Origin: Streptomyces sp. NRRL F-5122
GTDB lineage: Bacteria; Actinomycetota; Actinomycetes; Streptomycetales; Streptomycetaceae
Direction of reading: 5' to 3'
DNA: 64,000 nt
NCBI RefSeq assembly: GCF_001507435.1
Contig: NZ_LMWH01000234.1
Span: 1 to 64,000, forward strand
Shown: piece by piece, positions 8,308-16,641 of the stretch
How the letters are laid out: every line of letters starts with the position of its first letter
How positions within the stretch are numbered: position 1 is the stretch's first letter
Program-made: the position numbers and the translations under genes
The notes under the pieces: generated by a model
What the model saw: only the letters and a program-made list of their open reading frames with translations
The model's database searches: none
Told to the model about the DNA's origin: nothing

Positions 8308-9204
8308 ATGAACCTCACTGACCACGCCGGAGTCCGGCTCACACACGGAAAGCCCAAAGTCAACGGTGTGGAGATCCACTACGCGATCGGCGGCGTCGGC
8401 GAGCCGGTGTTCCTGGTGCACGGCGTACCGAAGACCATGTCGTACTGGCGCCACGTCGTGCCCCTGCTGACCCCGCACTACACCGTCATCGCGGTCGACA
8501 ACCGAGGCGCCGGCGGCTCCCAGCGTCCCCTGACCGGCTACGACACCGCCACCATGGCCGACGATGTCGTCGAACTGGCCACCCACCTGGGCTTCGACCA
8601 GTTCCGCGTCGTCGGCGAGGACTGGGGGGCGGCCATCGCCTACGCCGTTGCCGCCTTCCACCGGCCCCGGGTGCACCAACTGGTCTTCCAGGAAACGCTC
8701 CTGCCGGGATTGCCGGCCGGCCCTGGACTGCCGGGCGGCGAGCAAGACCCCTCACTCGCCGCCGACGACGGCCGCACCGGCTGGCACTTCAGCTTCTTCA
8801 GCCTGCCGCACATGCCCGAACTGCTGCTGGCCGGACGGGAACGGCCTTTCTGGACGTACTACGCCAGACGTCAGATGTGGGACCCCAGCGCTCTGACCGA
8901 GGAGGACATCGACGACATCGTGCACTCTGCCGAGCAGCCGGGCGGCACCAAGGCCATCCTGGAGATGTACCGAGCCCGCCAGACCGACGCCGAACAGAAC
9001 CGCCCGCATTACGCCGACCCGATCAGTTGCCCGGTCCTGGCCGTCGGCGCTCAGAACTATCTCGGCGACGAAGTATCCAGACAGCTCGCGCAAGTGGCCC
9101 GCGACGTCCGCGGCGTCACCATCCCCGCATCCGGACACAACATCGCGCTCGAGAACCCGACCACCCTGGCCCAGGCCTACCTCGACTTCTTCGCAGGCGA
9201 CTGA
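8308..9204 (+). CDS. Alpha/beta hydrolase, epoxide-hydrolase-like
   Basis: This is a 298-residue alpha/beta hydrolase. The oxyanion-hole motif HGVPKTMSYW follows the first strand. The nucleophile elbow is GEDWG with Asp105, which is typical of epoxide hydrolases and haloalkane dehalogenases rather than serine esterases. The last part carries the expected SGHNIALENP histidine. ATG 8308 (MNLTDHAG) was chosen because family alignment normally begins there and AGAAGG lies 11 bases upstream; an in-frame ATG at 8239 is an alternative. The upstream LysR operator suggests co-regulation with the exporter. The substrate is unknown. Confidence 0.82.
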   Translation: MNLTDHAGVRLTHGKPKVNGVEIHYAIGGVGEPVFLVHGVPKTMSYWRHVVPLLTPHYTVIAVDNRGAGGSQRPLTGYDTATMADDVVELATHLGFDQFRVVGEDWGAAIAYAVAAFHRPRVHQLVFQETLLPGLPAGPGLPGGEQDPSLAADDGRTGWHFSFFSLPHMPELLLAGRERPFWTYYARRQMWDPSALTEEDIDDIVHSAEQPGGTKAILEMYRARQTDAEQNRPHYADPISCPVLAVGAQNYLGDEVSRQLAQVARDVRGVTIPASGHNIALENPTTLAQAYLDFFAGD

Positions 9205-9617
9205 GGTTCGGCAAGGCCTCGTGCGGCAACCCCGGGCGCGGGCAGGCCCAGGATAACCAGCAGCCGGTCGATGAGGCGGTGTTCACTGCTCACGTCCAGA
9301 CCGGTACCCGGACTGCCGCAAGCGGGCAGGAGGCGTGTACGGCAAGCACCAGCGCTCCCTGAACGAGCGGTCGTCGGGGCCTCACCGGGGCATTGAAGGC
9401 GGTACGGAATGCGCTGGAGAGCGGCCGTCCCGGGATCAGGTGCTGGCCTTCGGGCCTGCAGAACTCCAACCACGATCCTGACCGTCACGGAATGGATGCT
9501 GTTGGTGATCTTCACTCGACCGAGCGAAGATCACCAAAAGCATCACGGCATTGGTACTGGTGGGAAGCATGGTGGTGTCGCCGCGCGGGATCGATGAAGC
9601 GGGCGCAAGGTGGGGGT
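9205..9617. other. Intergenic between hydrolase and ligase remnant
   Basis: No gene is supported in this stretch. It contains the long inverted repeat at 9496-9543. The remaining sequence is open in several frames without domain similarity. Confidence 0.5.
9496..9543. repeat. Long near-perfect inverted repeat
   Basis: The arms ATGCT-g-TTGGTGATCTTC-a-CTCG and CGAG-c-GAAGATCACCAA-a-AGCAT face each other around AC. This gives a 48-nt hairpin with two mismatched positions. There is no T-run. It may be a bidirectional terminator, a recombination site or the end of a lost element. Confidence 0.7.
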
Positions 9618-10486
9618 GTGGAGTACCCCGCGTCGCTGGCCTTGGCCCAGCCGGTGACTTCCCCGCCCATGGGGGAGGGGTGGTGGGCGGAGCCAAAATT
9701 CGACGGTCACCGGGTGGCCATCTGGCGCTTGCCCGACGCGGTGCGCCTGCATACTCGGGCCGGCCGCGAGGTCACGAGCCAGTGGATGGATCTGGCCGTG
9801 CCCGCCATGCAGCTCCGCCCTGCCACGGTCCTGGACGGGGAGGCGGTGGTGTACGTCGGTGGCCGCACCGATTTCGCTGCCGTGCAGGCCCGCAACGCAT
9901 CGCGTCCGGGCCGCGCTCGAGTGCTCGCTCAGTACCGCCCCGCCTCGTACGCCGCGTTCGACCTCCTGCAGCATCCAGACCACGGAGATGTCCGCAACTT
10001 GCCCTGGCTCCGCAGACGCGAGCTTCTGCTCGAGCTCCTGGAGGACCTGGGCCCGCCCTTGCAGGCCGTACCGGCGACTGATGACAGGGACGTCGCAGAC
10101 CTCTGGTACGAGGTCTTGCGGGATCAGGGCATCGAGGGCCTGATCTGGAAGCACGAGAGCAGCCCGTACCGCGGCAATCGGCGCATCTGGCGGAGGCAGC
10201 GGCACGCAGACACCCTCGACGGCACGGTAGTGGGGTTCGCCGGCCGCCTGCCCGCCCTCACCACCTCGCCGTGCGCTTGCCCGATGGCCGCATCGCCCTG
10301 TCGCAGCGACTCACGAGCGTCCTCGCCACTCAGATCGACGAGCAGCTGGCCAGCTCGAGCACGATCGGGCGCAGCCGCAGGATCGAGGGTGAGGTGTACC
10401 AGATGCTCTCTGGGGACGGTCCGGTCGTCAAGGTGCTGGCGGGGAGTACCCGACACGCGGTGCTGACCGTGGTACGAGCTCGGTGA
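9618..10486 (+). pseudogene. ATP-dependent DNA ligase, frameshifted
   Basis: The adenylation domain is clear. Motif I is EPKFDGHR (catalytic lysine), with the downstream VLDGEAVV and AAFDLLQHPD segments and motif IV EGLIWKHE. The motif V region reads RIWRRQRHADTLDGTVVGF. After GFAGRLPAL at about 10255 the frame changes. The C-terminal end is in another frame: HHLAVRLPDGRIALSQRL through to HAVLTVVRAR and a stop at 10486. The intact product would be about 289 residues, resembling the small LigC-like repair ligases of actinobacteria. The GTG start at 9618 is preceded by AAGG at 7 bases. A strong hairpin follows the stop. The motif V lysine of the family seems to be replaced by arginine (WRRQR). 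It is probably inactive. Confidence 0.75.
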
Positions 10487-10499
10487 CGCCGTCGCGGTG

Positions 10500-10543
10500 C
10501 GCTCGAGGGATCCCGCGCGCAAGGAAACGGGATCCCTCGAGCG
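10500..10543 (+). terminator. Strong hairpin after the ligase gene
   Basis: The perfect 16-bp arms CGCTCGAGGGATCCCG and CGGGATCCCTCGAGCG are separated by 12 nt, 14 bases after the ligase stop. There is no T-run, which is usual for Streptomyces hairpin terminators. Confidence 0.65.
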
Positions 10544-10740
10544 GATACGCCGGTCCACACAGGGAGGGGGACGCGACCAGGCACGCCACCAGGTCCAACG
10601 ACGCTGGTGGTACGAGGTCACACACGGCTGGGCCCCAGCGGCGCGGGCCGTAGTCACGGCCTGCACGGACTCCCTTCGCCGCGCACGGCGCGAGTCATTA
10701 GGGAGGGGGGCGTGAATCCGCGAACTGTCCGCCCAATGCG

Positions 10741-11094
10741 CTACTCCAGGAAGCCGAGCTCCGTGTCCGGTCGGCAGTGCCAGCATGCCGGTACCTGCTG
10801 CCGCAACGCGTCGATAGCCTGCGCCTGCGATACCCCGATGCATCGGCTGCTCTTCCGTACGGTCCAGCAGTCGCCCGCATGTACGGCGACCAGATTCGTC
10901 TTCTGCAGGCCGCGCTCGACCACCCACTCAGGCGGAGGCGGTCGCATCTCGTCGGCCTGCTGCTGCCGCACCTCGCGTGCCTCTTCCTGCGCGATCCAGG
11001 CGTCGATCTGTGCAATGGCCGCCGTTGCCTGTTGGACGACGACACGGCGCGCGAAGTGCAGTAGATCAAGCTTGGACGGTGCGGAGTCGTTCAC
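10741..11094 (-). CDS. DUF6233-family protein
   Basis: This 117-residue protein begins with a helical region (LLHFARRVVVQQATAAIAQI, then EEAREVRQQQ). It continues with the family-defining stretch RPPPPEWVVERGL, the VAVHAGDCWTVRKSSR strand region, and a C-terminal VPACWHCRPDTELGFLE with a CxxC pair. This layout is that of the Streptomyces DUF6233 proteins, of unknown function and usually present in many copies per genome. GTG 11094 was chosen because the family begins shortly before the helical region. The upstream alternative would add a basic, low-complexity extension that overlaps the divergent promoter. Confidence 0.75.
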   Translation of the reverse strand: MNDSAPSKLDLLHFARRVVVQQATAAIAQIDAWIAQEEAREVRQQQADEMRPPPPEWVVERGLQKTNLVAVHAGDCWTVRKSSRCIGVSQAQAIDALRQQVPACWHCRPDTELGFLE

Positions 11095-11156
11095 GTGTTC
11101 GATATTACGGCGTAGGCTTTCCCCTGCCACGTCAGGACCACGGAAGGGCGGGCGCC

Positions 11157-11633
11157 ATGGACGTGGACGAACTCCTACGGCATCACGGCGTCGACACCGA
11201 CCGGCTCGAACCCGCGCCGCCTTCCCCCTCATGGAAGGAGATGCGGGACCACCTCGCGCTCCTGGCCGGATGCGTGATCTGCGGCGTCACCTGCCACAGC
11301 GCCCGGGTGGCCGACACGGGAAGCGGCCCCCGGTTGGTCGGTTCTGCCGAGGCCACACGCCGGGCGTACTGTCCGAACCGGCCGCGCCTACCGTGCTCGT
11401 CAGAACGGGTGCCGTTCATGGATGACGCCGGCCGGTACCGCCTCACCCTCAGCACAGAAGACGAGCCGGCCGCGTAGGGCTGGTGGGCCAAGGAATCGAC
11501 CGCGCGCCGCAAGTTCGCCGGTCTCGTGCACCAGCAGAGCAGCCGAGACGGGGCACGCATCCGTCTCGTCGACACCGAGACAAACGAGGAGCTGGCCGCC
11601 TGGTCGAAACGAGAGGCCAGCACCGCGCCGTAG
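11157..11633 (+). pseudogene. Hypothetical protein with an in-frame TAG
   Basis: From ATG 11157 (GGAAGGG upstream) the frame encodes MDVDELLRHHGVDTD and a cysteine-containing middle (LAGCVICGVTCHSARV), then MDDAGRYRLTLSTEDEP. A TAG at 11475-11477 interrupts it. The same frame continues as GWWAKESTARRKFAGLVHQQ through DTETNEELAAWSKREASTAP to a TAG at 11631-11633. The part after the stop completes a recurrent small Streptomyces protein pattern (RY.LT...GWW...TARRKF...), so the stop probably disrupts a once-functional gene. The real coding unit may start at ATG 11418 (MDDAGRY). The function is unknown. Confidence 0.55.
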
Positions 11634-11634
11634 A

Positions 11635-11949
11635 TCAGGCCGACGCCAACTCCGGATGCCGCGCCTGCTTCTTCACGTCTGCCTCGACGTCGTTTCGGGC
11701 GGGGTCCTCGTCCTTGGCGTACTTGGTGATCGCCAACTGAACGTCGGCCGCGCGGCCACGCCAGACGCGCCACGCCTCCTCGTACACCTCGGTCTGCTGC
11801 TCAGTCCACGGCCCCACGGTCGGACGCCCGTACTCGTCCCGGGCCGTGCTCGGCGCCCACCCAGCAACGGATCCGGCACTGCGGCGGACCCTCGGAGCTG
11901 GGGGCCGCGCCGACGAAAAGCCGCCCCACCTCTCCCCCTGACGCACCAC
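11635..11949 (-). CDS. Hypothetical protein
   Basis: This encodes a protein of about 104 residues if started at GTG 11949. Its recognisable body is DEYGRPTVGPWTEQQTEVYE, EAWRVWRGRAADVQLAITKY and DVEADVKKQARHPELASA, an amphipathic helical protein of a type seen in Streptomyces. An ATG at 12042 would add a basic N-terminus without family support. It converges on the broken gene ending at 11633. The function is unknown. Confidence 0.5.
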   Translation of the reverse strand: MVRQGERWGGFSSARPPAPRVRRSAGSVAGWAPSTARDEYGRPTVGPWTEQQTEVYEEAWRVWRGRAADVQLAITKYAKDEDPARNDVEADVKKQARHPELASA

Positions 11950-12038
11950 AAGCCCCTGACGGCCCGCTAGGGGTTCTCCGGCGTCACAGTCGTGCCGGTA
12001 CCTGTGGGCGCCAGATGGTAGGCATGGCACGACATGGC

Positions 12039-12530
12039 TCACCAGTGGGGTGGCAGGGTCAGGCCAGCAGGAAGAGGCGCCCCGCTCGCCGGAACCAGGC
12101 CAGGTGGTGCCTCGCCGCTGACAGTGCCGAAGCTGACTGCTGCGCCGGAGAACTGAGCACTGTCGAAGTCAATCGCTGCGCCGGAGAACCGCGCCATGCT
12201 GAAGTCGACCAAGCCGCTGCCGAACCGGGCACCCGCGAAGTCGACCGTGCCGTCGGAGAATCGACCACTCTCGAAGGACACCGTGCTGCCGGAGGAGACG
12301 GCGCTGGAGTAGTCGACCGTGCCGCCCCGGAACCCGGCGCGGTTGAAGGCGACAGCGCCGCCGGAGAACTGGCTGCTGACGAAGGCAACGGTTCCGGCGG
12401 CGAAGTGGTCGGAGGAGAAGTCCACTGTGCAGCCAGAGAACGCCGCGCCGGATAGATCCACTTCACTGCCCGTGAACCGAGCGACTTTGAAGTTGACCGC
12501 GCCTCCGGCGAACTGTGCGTCGTTGAGAGG
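12039..12530 (-). pseudogene. Twelve-residue-repeat (pentapeptide-like) protein lacking its 5' end
   Basis: The minus strand encodes about ten copies of a 12-residue unit of the form F-x-G-x-T/A-V-x-F-x-x-A-x, for example FSGGAVAFNRAG, FRGGTVDYSSAV, FSDGTVDFAGAR and FGSGLVDFSMAR. The DNA shows matching 36-bp units. The regular F/V spacing suggests a right-handed beta-helix related to pentapeptide-repeat proteins. An internal ATG lies at 12461, but repeats continue upstream (AQFAGGAVNFKVARFTGSEV). They run to about 12530 without any start codon before a stop in frame near 12612. The 5' end therefore appears to be lost at the same point where the TetR fragment on the other strand begins. Confidence 0.65.
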
Positions 12531-12536
12531 GCCTGG

Positions 12537-12691
12537 TGACCACGGCGCTACCCGCCGAGGAACTGCGCGATCTGATGATTCTGCTGTCCCTGAGCAACAC
12601 CCCGCTCATCCCCGCCGTGGGCTCGGACATCGACCGTGAACGCCGCCGCGCCACCATCGTCGCCACGGCCACCGCGATCCTGCGGGCCTGA
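12537..12691 (+). pseudogene. TetR-like C-terminal fragment
   Basis: The plus strand gives LPAEELRDLMILLSLSNTPL, IPAVGSDIDRERRRATIVAT and ATAILRA with a stop at 12691. It reads like the final helices of a TetR-family regulator. A stop codon lies just upstream, and no helix-turn-helix is present. It sits 30 bp before the SDR gene, an arrangement often seen for a regulator and its target. Family assignment is tentative. Confidence 0.35.
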
Positions 12692-12721
12692 CTCCCGACT
12701 CCCTCTGCATCGGAGCCTCCT

Positions 12722-13381
12722 GTGAACGTCGTCGTATTCGGTGCGTCCGGCATGGTCGGACACGGCGTGCTGCGTGCCTGCCTGCTGGACCCCTCGGTCA
12801 CTCGTGTCCTGGTGGTGGTCCGCAGTCCGCTCGGCATCACCCACCCCAAACTGCAGGAGATCGTCCATCACGACTTCACCGACCTGTCCGCCCGCACGGA
12901 GCAACTGACCGGGCTGGACGCCTGCTTCTACTGCCTGGGCATCTCCTCCGCCGGCCGCAGCGAAGCCGCGTACACCCGCATCACCCACGACTTCACCCTC
13001 GCCGCGACCCTTCCGCGAACAACCCCGGACTGACCTTCACCTACGTCTCCGGCGAGGGCACCGACAGCAGCGAGAGCGGCCGCACCATGTGGGCCCGCGT
13101 CAAGGAACGCACCGAGAACGCGCTGCTCGCCCTGCCGATGAACGCCTACATGTTCCGTCCGGGGTACATCCAGCCCATGCACGGAGCCGGTCTCCAGGAC
13201 CCGCGCCTACCGCCTCGGTTACGCCCTCACGTCCTGGCTCTACCCGCTTCTGCGCCGTGTCGCCCCGGGCCACACCACGACCACCGATCATCTCGGCCGG
13301 GCCATGCTCGCCCTCACCCGTCCGGGTACCACCGACAGCCGGATTCTCTACAGCCGGGACATCAACAGACTCGGCGCATGA
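12722..13381 (+). pseudogene. NAD(P)-binding SDR/epimerase-type gene with two frameshifts
   Basis: GTG 12722 opens MNVVVFGASGMVGHGVLRAC, a classic Rossmann start (GASGMVG), then CFYCLGISSAGRSEAAYTRI and THDFTLAA. Near 13010 the frame shifts; it continues as NNPGLTFTYVSGEGTDSSES, NAYMFRPGYIQPMHGA. Near 13190 it shifts again to TRAYRLGYALTSWLYPLLRR and ends SRDINRLGA with a stop at 13381. All three pieces belong to one protein of about 220 residues of the NAD-dependent epimerase/dehydratase type. Two independent lesions make it a clear pseudogene. Confidence 0.8.
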
Positions 13382-13397
13382 GAAGTACGCCTCCCCC

Positions 13398-13426
13398 TTG
13401 ACGCGCCCGGGCAACGGCCCAAATAT
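13398..13426 (+). promoter_or_regulatory. Vegetative-type promoter for the acyl-CoA ligase operon
   Basis: TTGACG (13398-13403), a 17-bp spacer and AAATAT (13421-13426) lie about 40 bp before the ligase ATG. This is a good match to the principal sigma factor consensus in a GC-rich genome. Confidence 0.5.
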
Positions 13427-13467
13427 GACAGGTGATTCACTTCCCACTTCCGCTCCCGGGGGCGTGC

Positions 13468-14907
13468 ATGTCCCACCTGTCCGACCTCTCGGCCCAGTTG
13501 CGGCACCAAGGCGACTCCGGGCGCACCGCGGTGCGTTGCGGCGACGAGTCGGTCAGCTACCGTGAGCTGGACGCCCACGCCGACGCCTGGGCGGGGTGGT
13601 TGCGAGAGCGGACCCGGCCGGGTGACCGCGTTGCCACGCTGTGCCGGTCGTCGATCGAGCAGATCGCCCTGCTGTACGGCTGCGCCCATGCCGGCCGGGT
13701 GCTCATGCCGCTGTCGTACCGGCTGCGCCCACCGGAGCTGGCCGCGCTGGTCGCCGATGCGACGCCCGCACTGCTGTTGCACGACGCAGGGTATGGCGAC
13801 CTCGCGGCCGACGCCGTGCGCCGGTGCGCACATCGGCCGGTCCTGTCGCCGCTGGTTCAGCCCCGTGGTGCCGCAGCGGGATCCGGCGACGTCGATCCGG
13901 AAGCGGCTGTCCTCCTGATCCACACCTCCGGGTCGAGCGGCAGGCCGCGGGGCGTGCCGCTCAGCCACCGCATGTGCGTCGCCACCGGCGAAGCACTCGA
14001 CGGAGTGGCCGCGCTCGGGCCGGACGACGTGGTGGTGCAGCTGCTGCCGCAGCACCACACGGGTGGCTGGACCGTGCTGCCGCTGCTCGCGCTGGCGCGG
14101 GGCGCCACATTGATCGTGGAGCCGGAGTTCGACGCGGACCGGGCGCTGCGCCGACTCGCAGATGCCACCGTGACGATGGCAGTGCCCACGATGTACCGCA
14201 TGATGGCCGACAGCGCCTGCTTCGGCGCGACCGATCTGTCGTCGCTCCGGCTCGCCGTCTGTGGTGGTGCGGCGCTGCCCGGGCCGCTCGCGCGTGTCTG
14301 GTGGGAGCGCGGTGTGCCGCTGTGCCAGGGCTACGGGCTGACCGAGGCGGGACCCAACGTGCTGTGCGTACCCCCCGGATCCGTGAAGGCGTCGGCGGGG
14401 TGGACGGGCGTGCCTTACCCGGGCGTCGAGGTCGCGCTCGCGGGCGTGGCCGCCGGACCCGGCACGGGAGAGCTTCTGGTACGGGGACCGGCCGTGTTCG
14501 GCGGCTACTGGGGAGGACCGCCGCATCACGGCTGGCTGCACACCGGCGACCTGGCCGAGCGCGACGAACGCGGCTGGTACCGCATCGTGGGCAGACTGGA
14601 CGACGGTTACATCTCCGGCGGGGAGAACGTGACGCCCGCCGAGGTGGAACGTGCCCTGCACACGCACCCGGCGGTGGTCGACGCCACGGTCGTGGGCATA
14701 CCGGACGAGCGATGGGGCGAGGTCGGCGTCGCGTTCGTGGTGGCACGGTCCACGGTCGACGAGGAGGGCCTGCGGGCCTGGTGCAGGGAGCGCCTGGCCG
14801 GTTTCAAGGTGCCCGCCCGGGTGTCCGTGGTGGAGAGCCTGCCTACCACCGGCCTCGGCAAGGTGCGCCGGGACGTGCTGCGCAAGATGGCCAGGGAGGC
14901 ACGATGA
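13468..14907 (+). CDS. AMP-dependent acyl-CoA synthetase/ligase
   Basis: This is a 479-residue ANL-superfamily adenylating enzyme that would activate a carboxylic acid as acyl-AMP and then thioester. The P-loop-like motif LLIHTSGSSGRPRGVPLSH is near residue 150. The A5-type GYGLTEAG is near residue 290, HTGDLAERD and the hinge GRLDDGYISGGENV are near 360-390, and the catalytic lysine motif TGLGKVRRDVLR is at the end. No carrier domain is present, so it is free-standing. ATG 13468 (MSHLSDL) follows a GGGGG stretch. Its last codons overlap the next gene (ATGA). It is the first gene of a cluster with three hydrolases, suggesting activation of an acid released by ester cleavage (inference). Confidence 0.87.
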   Translation: MSHLSDLSAQLRHQGDSGRTAVRCGDESVSYRELDAHADAWAGWLRERTRPGDRVATLCRSSIEQIALLYGCAHAGRVLMPLSYRLRPPELAALVADATPALLLHDAGYGDLAADAVRRCAHRPVLSPLVQPRGAAAGSGDVDPEAAVLLIHTSGSSGRPRGVPLSHRMCVATGEALDGVAALGPDDVVVQLLPQHHTGGWTVLPLLALARGATLIVEPEFDADRALRRLADATVTMAVPTMYRMMADSACFGATDLSSLRLAVCGGAALPGPLARVWWERGVPLCQGYGLTEAGPNVLCVPPGSVKASAGWTGVPYPGVEVALAGVAAGPGTGELLVRGPAVFGGYWGGPPHHGWLHTGDLAERDERGWYRIVGRLDDGYISGGENVTPAEVERALHTHPAVVDATVVGIPDERWGEVGVAFVVARSTVDEEGLRAWCRERLAGFKVPARVSVVESLPTTGLGKVRRDVLRKMAREAR

Positions 14908-15512
14908 GCACCACGGCCGACCGCAGCCGCCGGCTCGGCGCGAAGGGCAACCGCACGCGCCAGCGCATCCTCGACGCGGCCGAGACGGTGTTCGTGGAAC
15001 TGGGATACCACGACGCGTCGATCGTGAAAATCACGGAGGCGGCCGGGGTCGCGCAGGGAACGTTCTACATCTACTTCCCCGGCAAGCGGGAGCTGTTCGA
15101 GGAACTGGTCGACGACCTCAACCGCCGGGTACGACAGGCGATGACCACGGCGTCCGAGTCGGGCGGCTCGCGGCTCGCCGCCGAACGAGCCGGGTTCGCC
15201 GCCTACTTCGCGTTCGTCGCCGATCACCCCGGGCTCTACCGGATCATGCGGCAGGCAGAGTTCGTGGCACCTCACCAGCTTCGTCAGCACTACGACCGGA
15301 TCGTCTCCGGGTACACCAAGCGGTTGCGCGCCGCGATGGACTCGGGTGAGATCCCGCCCGGCGAACCGGAATTGATGGCCTGGGCACTGATGGGTCTCGG
15401 CGAGATGGTCGGCATGCGATGGGTGCTCTGGCACGACAACGAGCCGGTGCCCGAGAACGTACTGGCCGACACGGCCTCGGTCGTGGCACGGATCCTCGGA
15501 GTCCAGGAGTGA
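14904..15512 (+). CDS. TetR-family regulator
   Basis: This 202-residue protein has an N-terminal TetR helix-turn-helix (RTRQRILDAAETVFVELGYH, then VAQGTFYIYFPGKRELFEEL at about residues 14-65) and a helical ligand-binding C-terminus. Its ATG overlaps the stop of the acyl-CoA ligase (ATGA), so the two are translated from one message. Such regulators often bind acyl-CoA products of the adjacent ligase, which would make it a feedback repressor of the cluster (inference from context). Confidence 0.88.
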   Translation: MSTTADRSRRLGAKGNRTRQRILDAAETVFVELGYHDASIVKITEAAGVAQGTFYIYFPGKRELFEELVDDLNRRVRQAMTTASESGGSRLAAERAGFAAYFAFVADHPGLYRIMRQAEFVAPHQLRQHYDRIVSGYTKRLRAAMDSGEIPPGEPELMAWALMGLGEMVGMRWVLWHDNEPVPENVLADTASVVARILGVQE

Positions 15513-15651
15513 GGGCGCCGGAGGGGACCGCACGAGACCTCTCACTGCCTGACCGGCATGGCCCATATGCACCGTGCGGCACCGATCGAGGTCGCGCGCC
15601 GTCCGAGGTCTCCCACCCTGCGGCCCATCATCGAAGATCGTGGAGTTGAAC

Positions 15652-15786
15652 ATGCGAACCGATCCCAGCAGTTGGAGCTTCGGCGACCGGCCCGAGGTCT
15701 CCCCGGCGGCTCTGCGCCCGCGCTGCCCGGACGCCGCGCACATCAGCGGCACCGCTTACCTGAGCGGCGACGGGAGTGCCCGATGA
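15652..15786 (+). CDS. Small coupled ORF of 44 residues
   Basis: ATG 15652 is preceded by GGAG and encodes MRTDPSSWSFGDRPEVSPAA and a C-terminal HISGTAYLSGDGSAR. Its stop overlaps the next gene's start (ATGA), so it could couple translation of the hydrolase. No domain is recognised and there is no signal peptide. It may be a true small protein or a leader whose value lies in coupling. Confidence 0.45.
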   Translation: MRTDPSSWSFGDRPEVSPAALRPRCPDAAHISGTAYLSGDGSAR

Positions 15787-16625
15787 CCGCGTATCGGCGG
15801 ATGTCCGTGCCCATGACGGACGGTGAGCTGACCGTCGGGCTGTGGGGCAGCGGCAGCCGGGCCGTGCTGGCCGTCCATGGCGTCACCTCCTCGCACCAGG
15901 CCTGGCGGCTCGTGGCCGAGCGACTACCCGAGGACACCCTGCTGATCGCGCCGGACCTCCGAGGACGGGGTGACAGCAGCGCGTTGCCCGGCCCGTACGG
16001 GATGGCGCGGCACGCCGACGACTGTGCGGCCGTACTGGATGCCCTGGGATGCGCCGACGCGGTGGTCGCCGGGCACTCGATGGGGGGCTTCGTCGCTCTG
16101 GTGCTCGCCGACCGCCATCCGCAACGGGTGCAGCGGCTGATTCTCGTGGACGGCGGCCCGCCGCTGCCGCTACCGCCGGGCGAGACGCCCGAGGAGCAGC
16201 TCGCCGCCGTCATCGGTCCCGCCGCCGCACGGCTGACCATGCGCTTCAACGACCGCGAGGCCTACCGCGACCACTGGCGCGCGCACCCGGCGTTCGCCGA
16301 CTGGTCACCGGCCGTGGAGGCCTACGTGGACTACGACCTGACGGGCGACCCGGGCGAACTGCGCAGCAAGGCCTCGGCCGACGCGGTCAGGGACGACTCG
16401 GTCGACCTGTACACCGGTGGCGCCGCTGCCGGAGCATGGGCCCGGCTGCGGCACGAAGTGCAGTTCCTGCGCGCCGAGTTCGGGATGCTGGGTGCCCTGC
16501 CGGGCCTCTACCAGGACCCGGCGCCCATCGCAGCCCGGATGCCGGTGCGCACCGTCGACGGCAGCAACCACTACACGATCCTGCTCGGTACGCACGGCGC
16601 CGCCTCGGTCGCCGAAACCCTGTAG
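15783..16625 (+). CDS. Alpha/beta hydrolase
   Basis: This is a 280-residue serine hydrolase of the alpha/beta fold. The oxyanion region is VHGVTSSHQAW, the strand-4 motif is DLRGRGDS, the nucleophile elbow is GHSMGG (Ser99), the acid is probably in the C-terminal third, and the histidine lies in GSNHYTILL. It is cytoplasmic, with no signal peptide. It is coupled to the preceding 44-residue ORF and followed 16 bp later by a secreted lipase. The substrate is unknown; esters or lactones are likely. Confidence 0.85.
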   Translation: MTAYRRMSVPMTDGELTVGLWGSGSRAVLAVHGVTSSHQAWRLVAERLPEDTLLIAPDLRGRGDSSALPGPYGMARHADDCAAVLDALGCADAVVAGHSMGGFVALVLADRHPQRVQRLILVDGGPPLPLPPGETPEEQLAAVIGPAAARLTMRFNDREAYRDHWRAHPAFADWSPAVEAYVDYDLTGDPGELRSKASADAVRDDSVDLYTGGAAAGAWARLRHEVQFLRAEFGMLGALPGLYQDPAPIAARMPVRTVDGSNHYTILLGTHGAASVAETL

Positions 16626-16641
16626 CCAGAAAGGCATCTCC

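Noticed and set aside
12039..12530. CRISPR-like 36-bp periodicity
   Set aside because: The repeats are contiguous and coding, diverge at third positions and lack unique spacers; they encode a 12-residue protein repeat.
13348..14667. Minus-strand open frame over the acyl-CoA ligase
   Set aside because: Arg/Gln/His-rich shadow with no family similarity, antisense to an enzyme with all ANL motifs.
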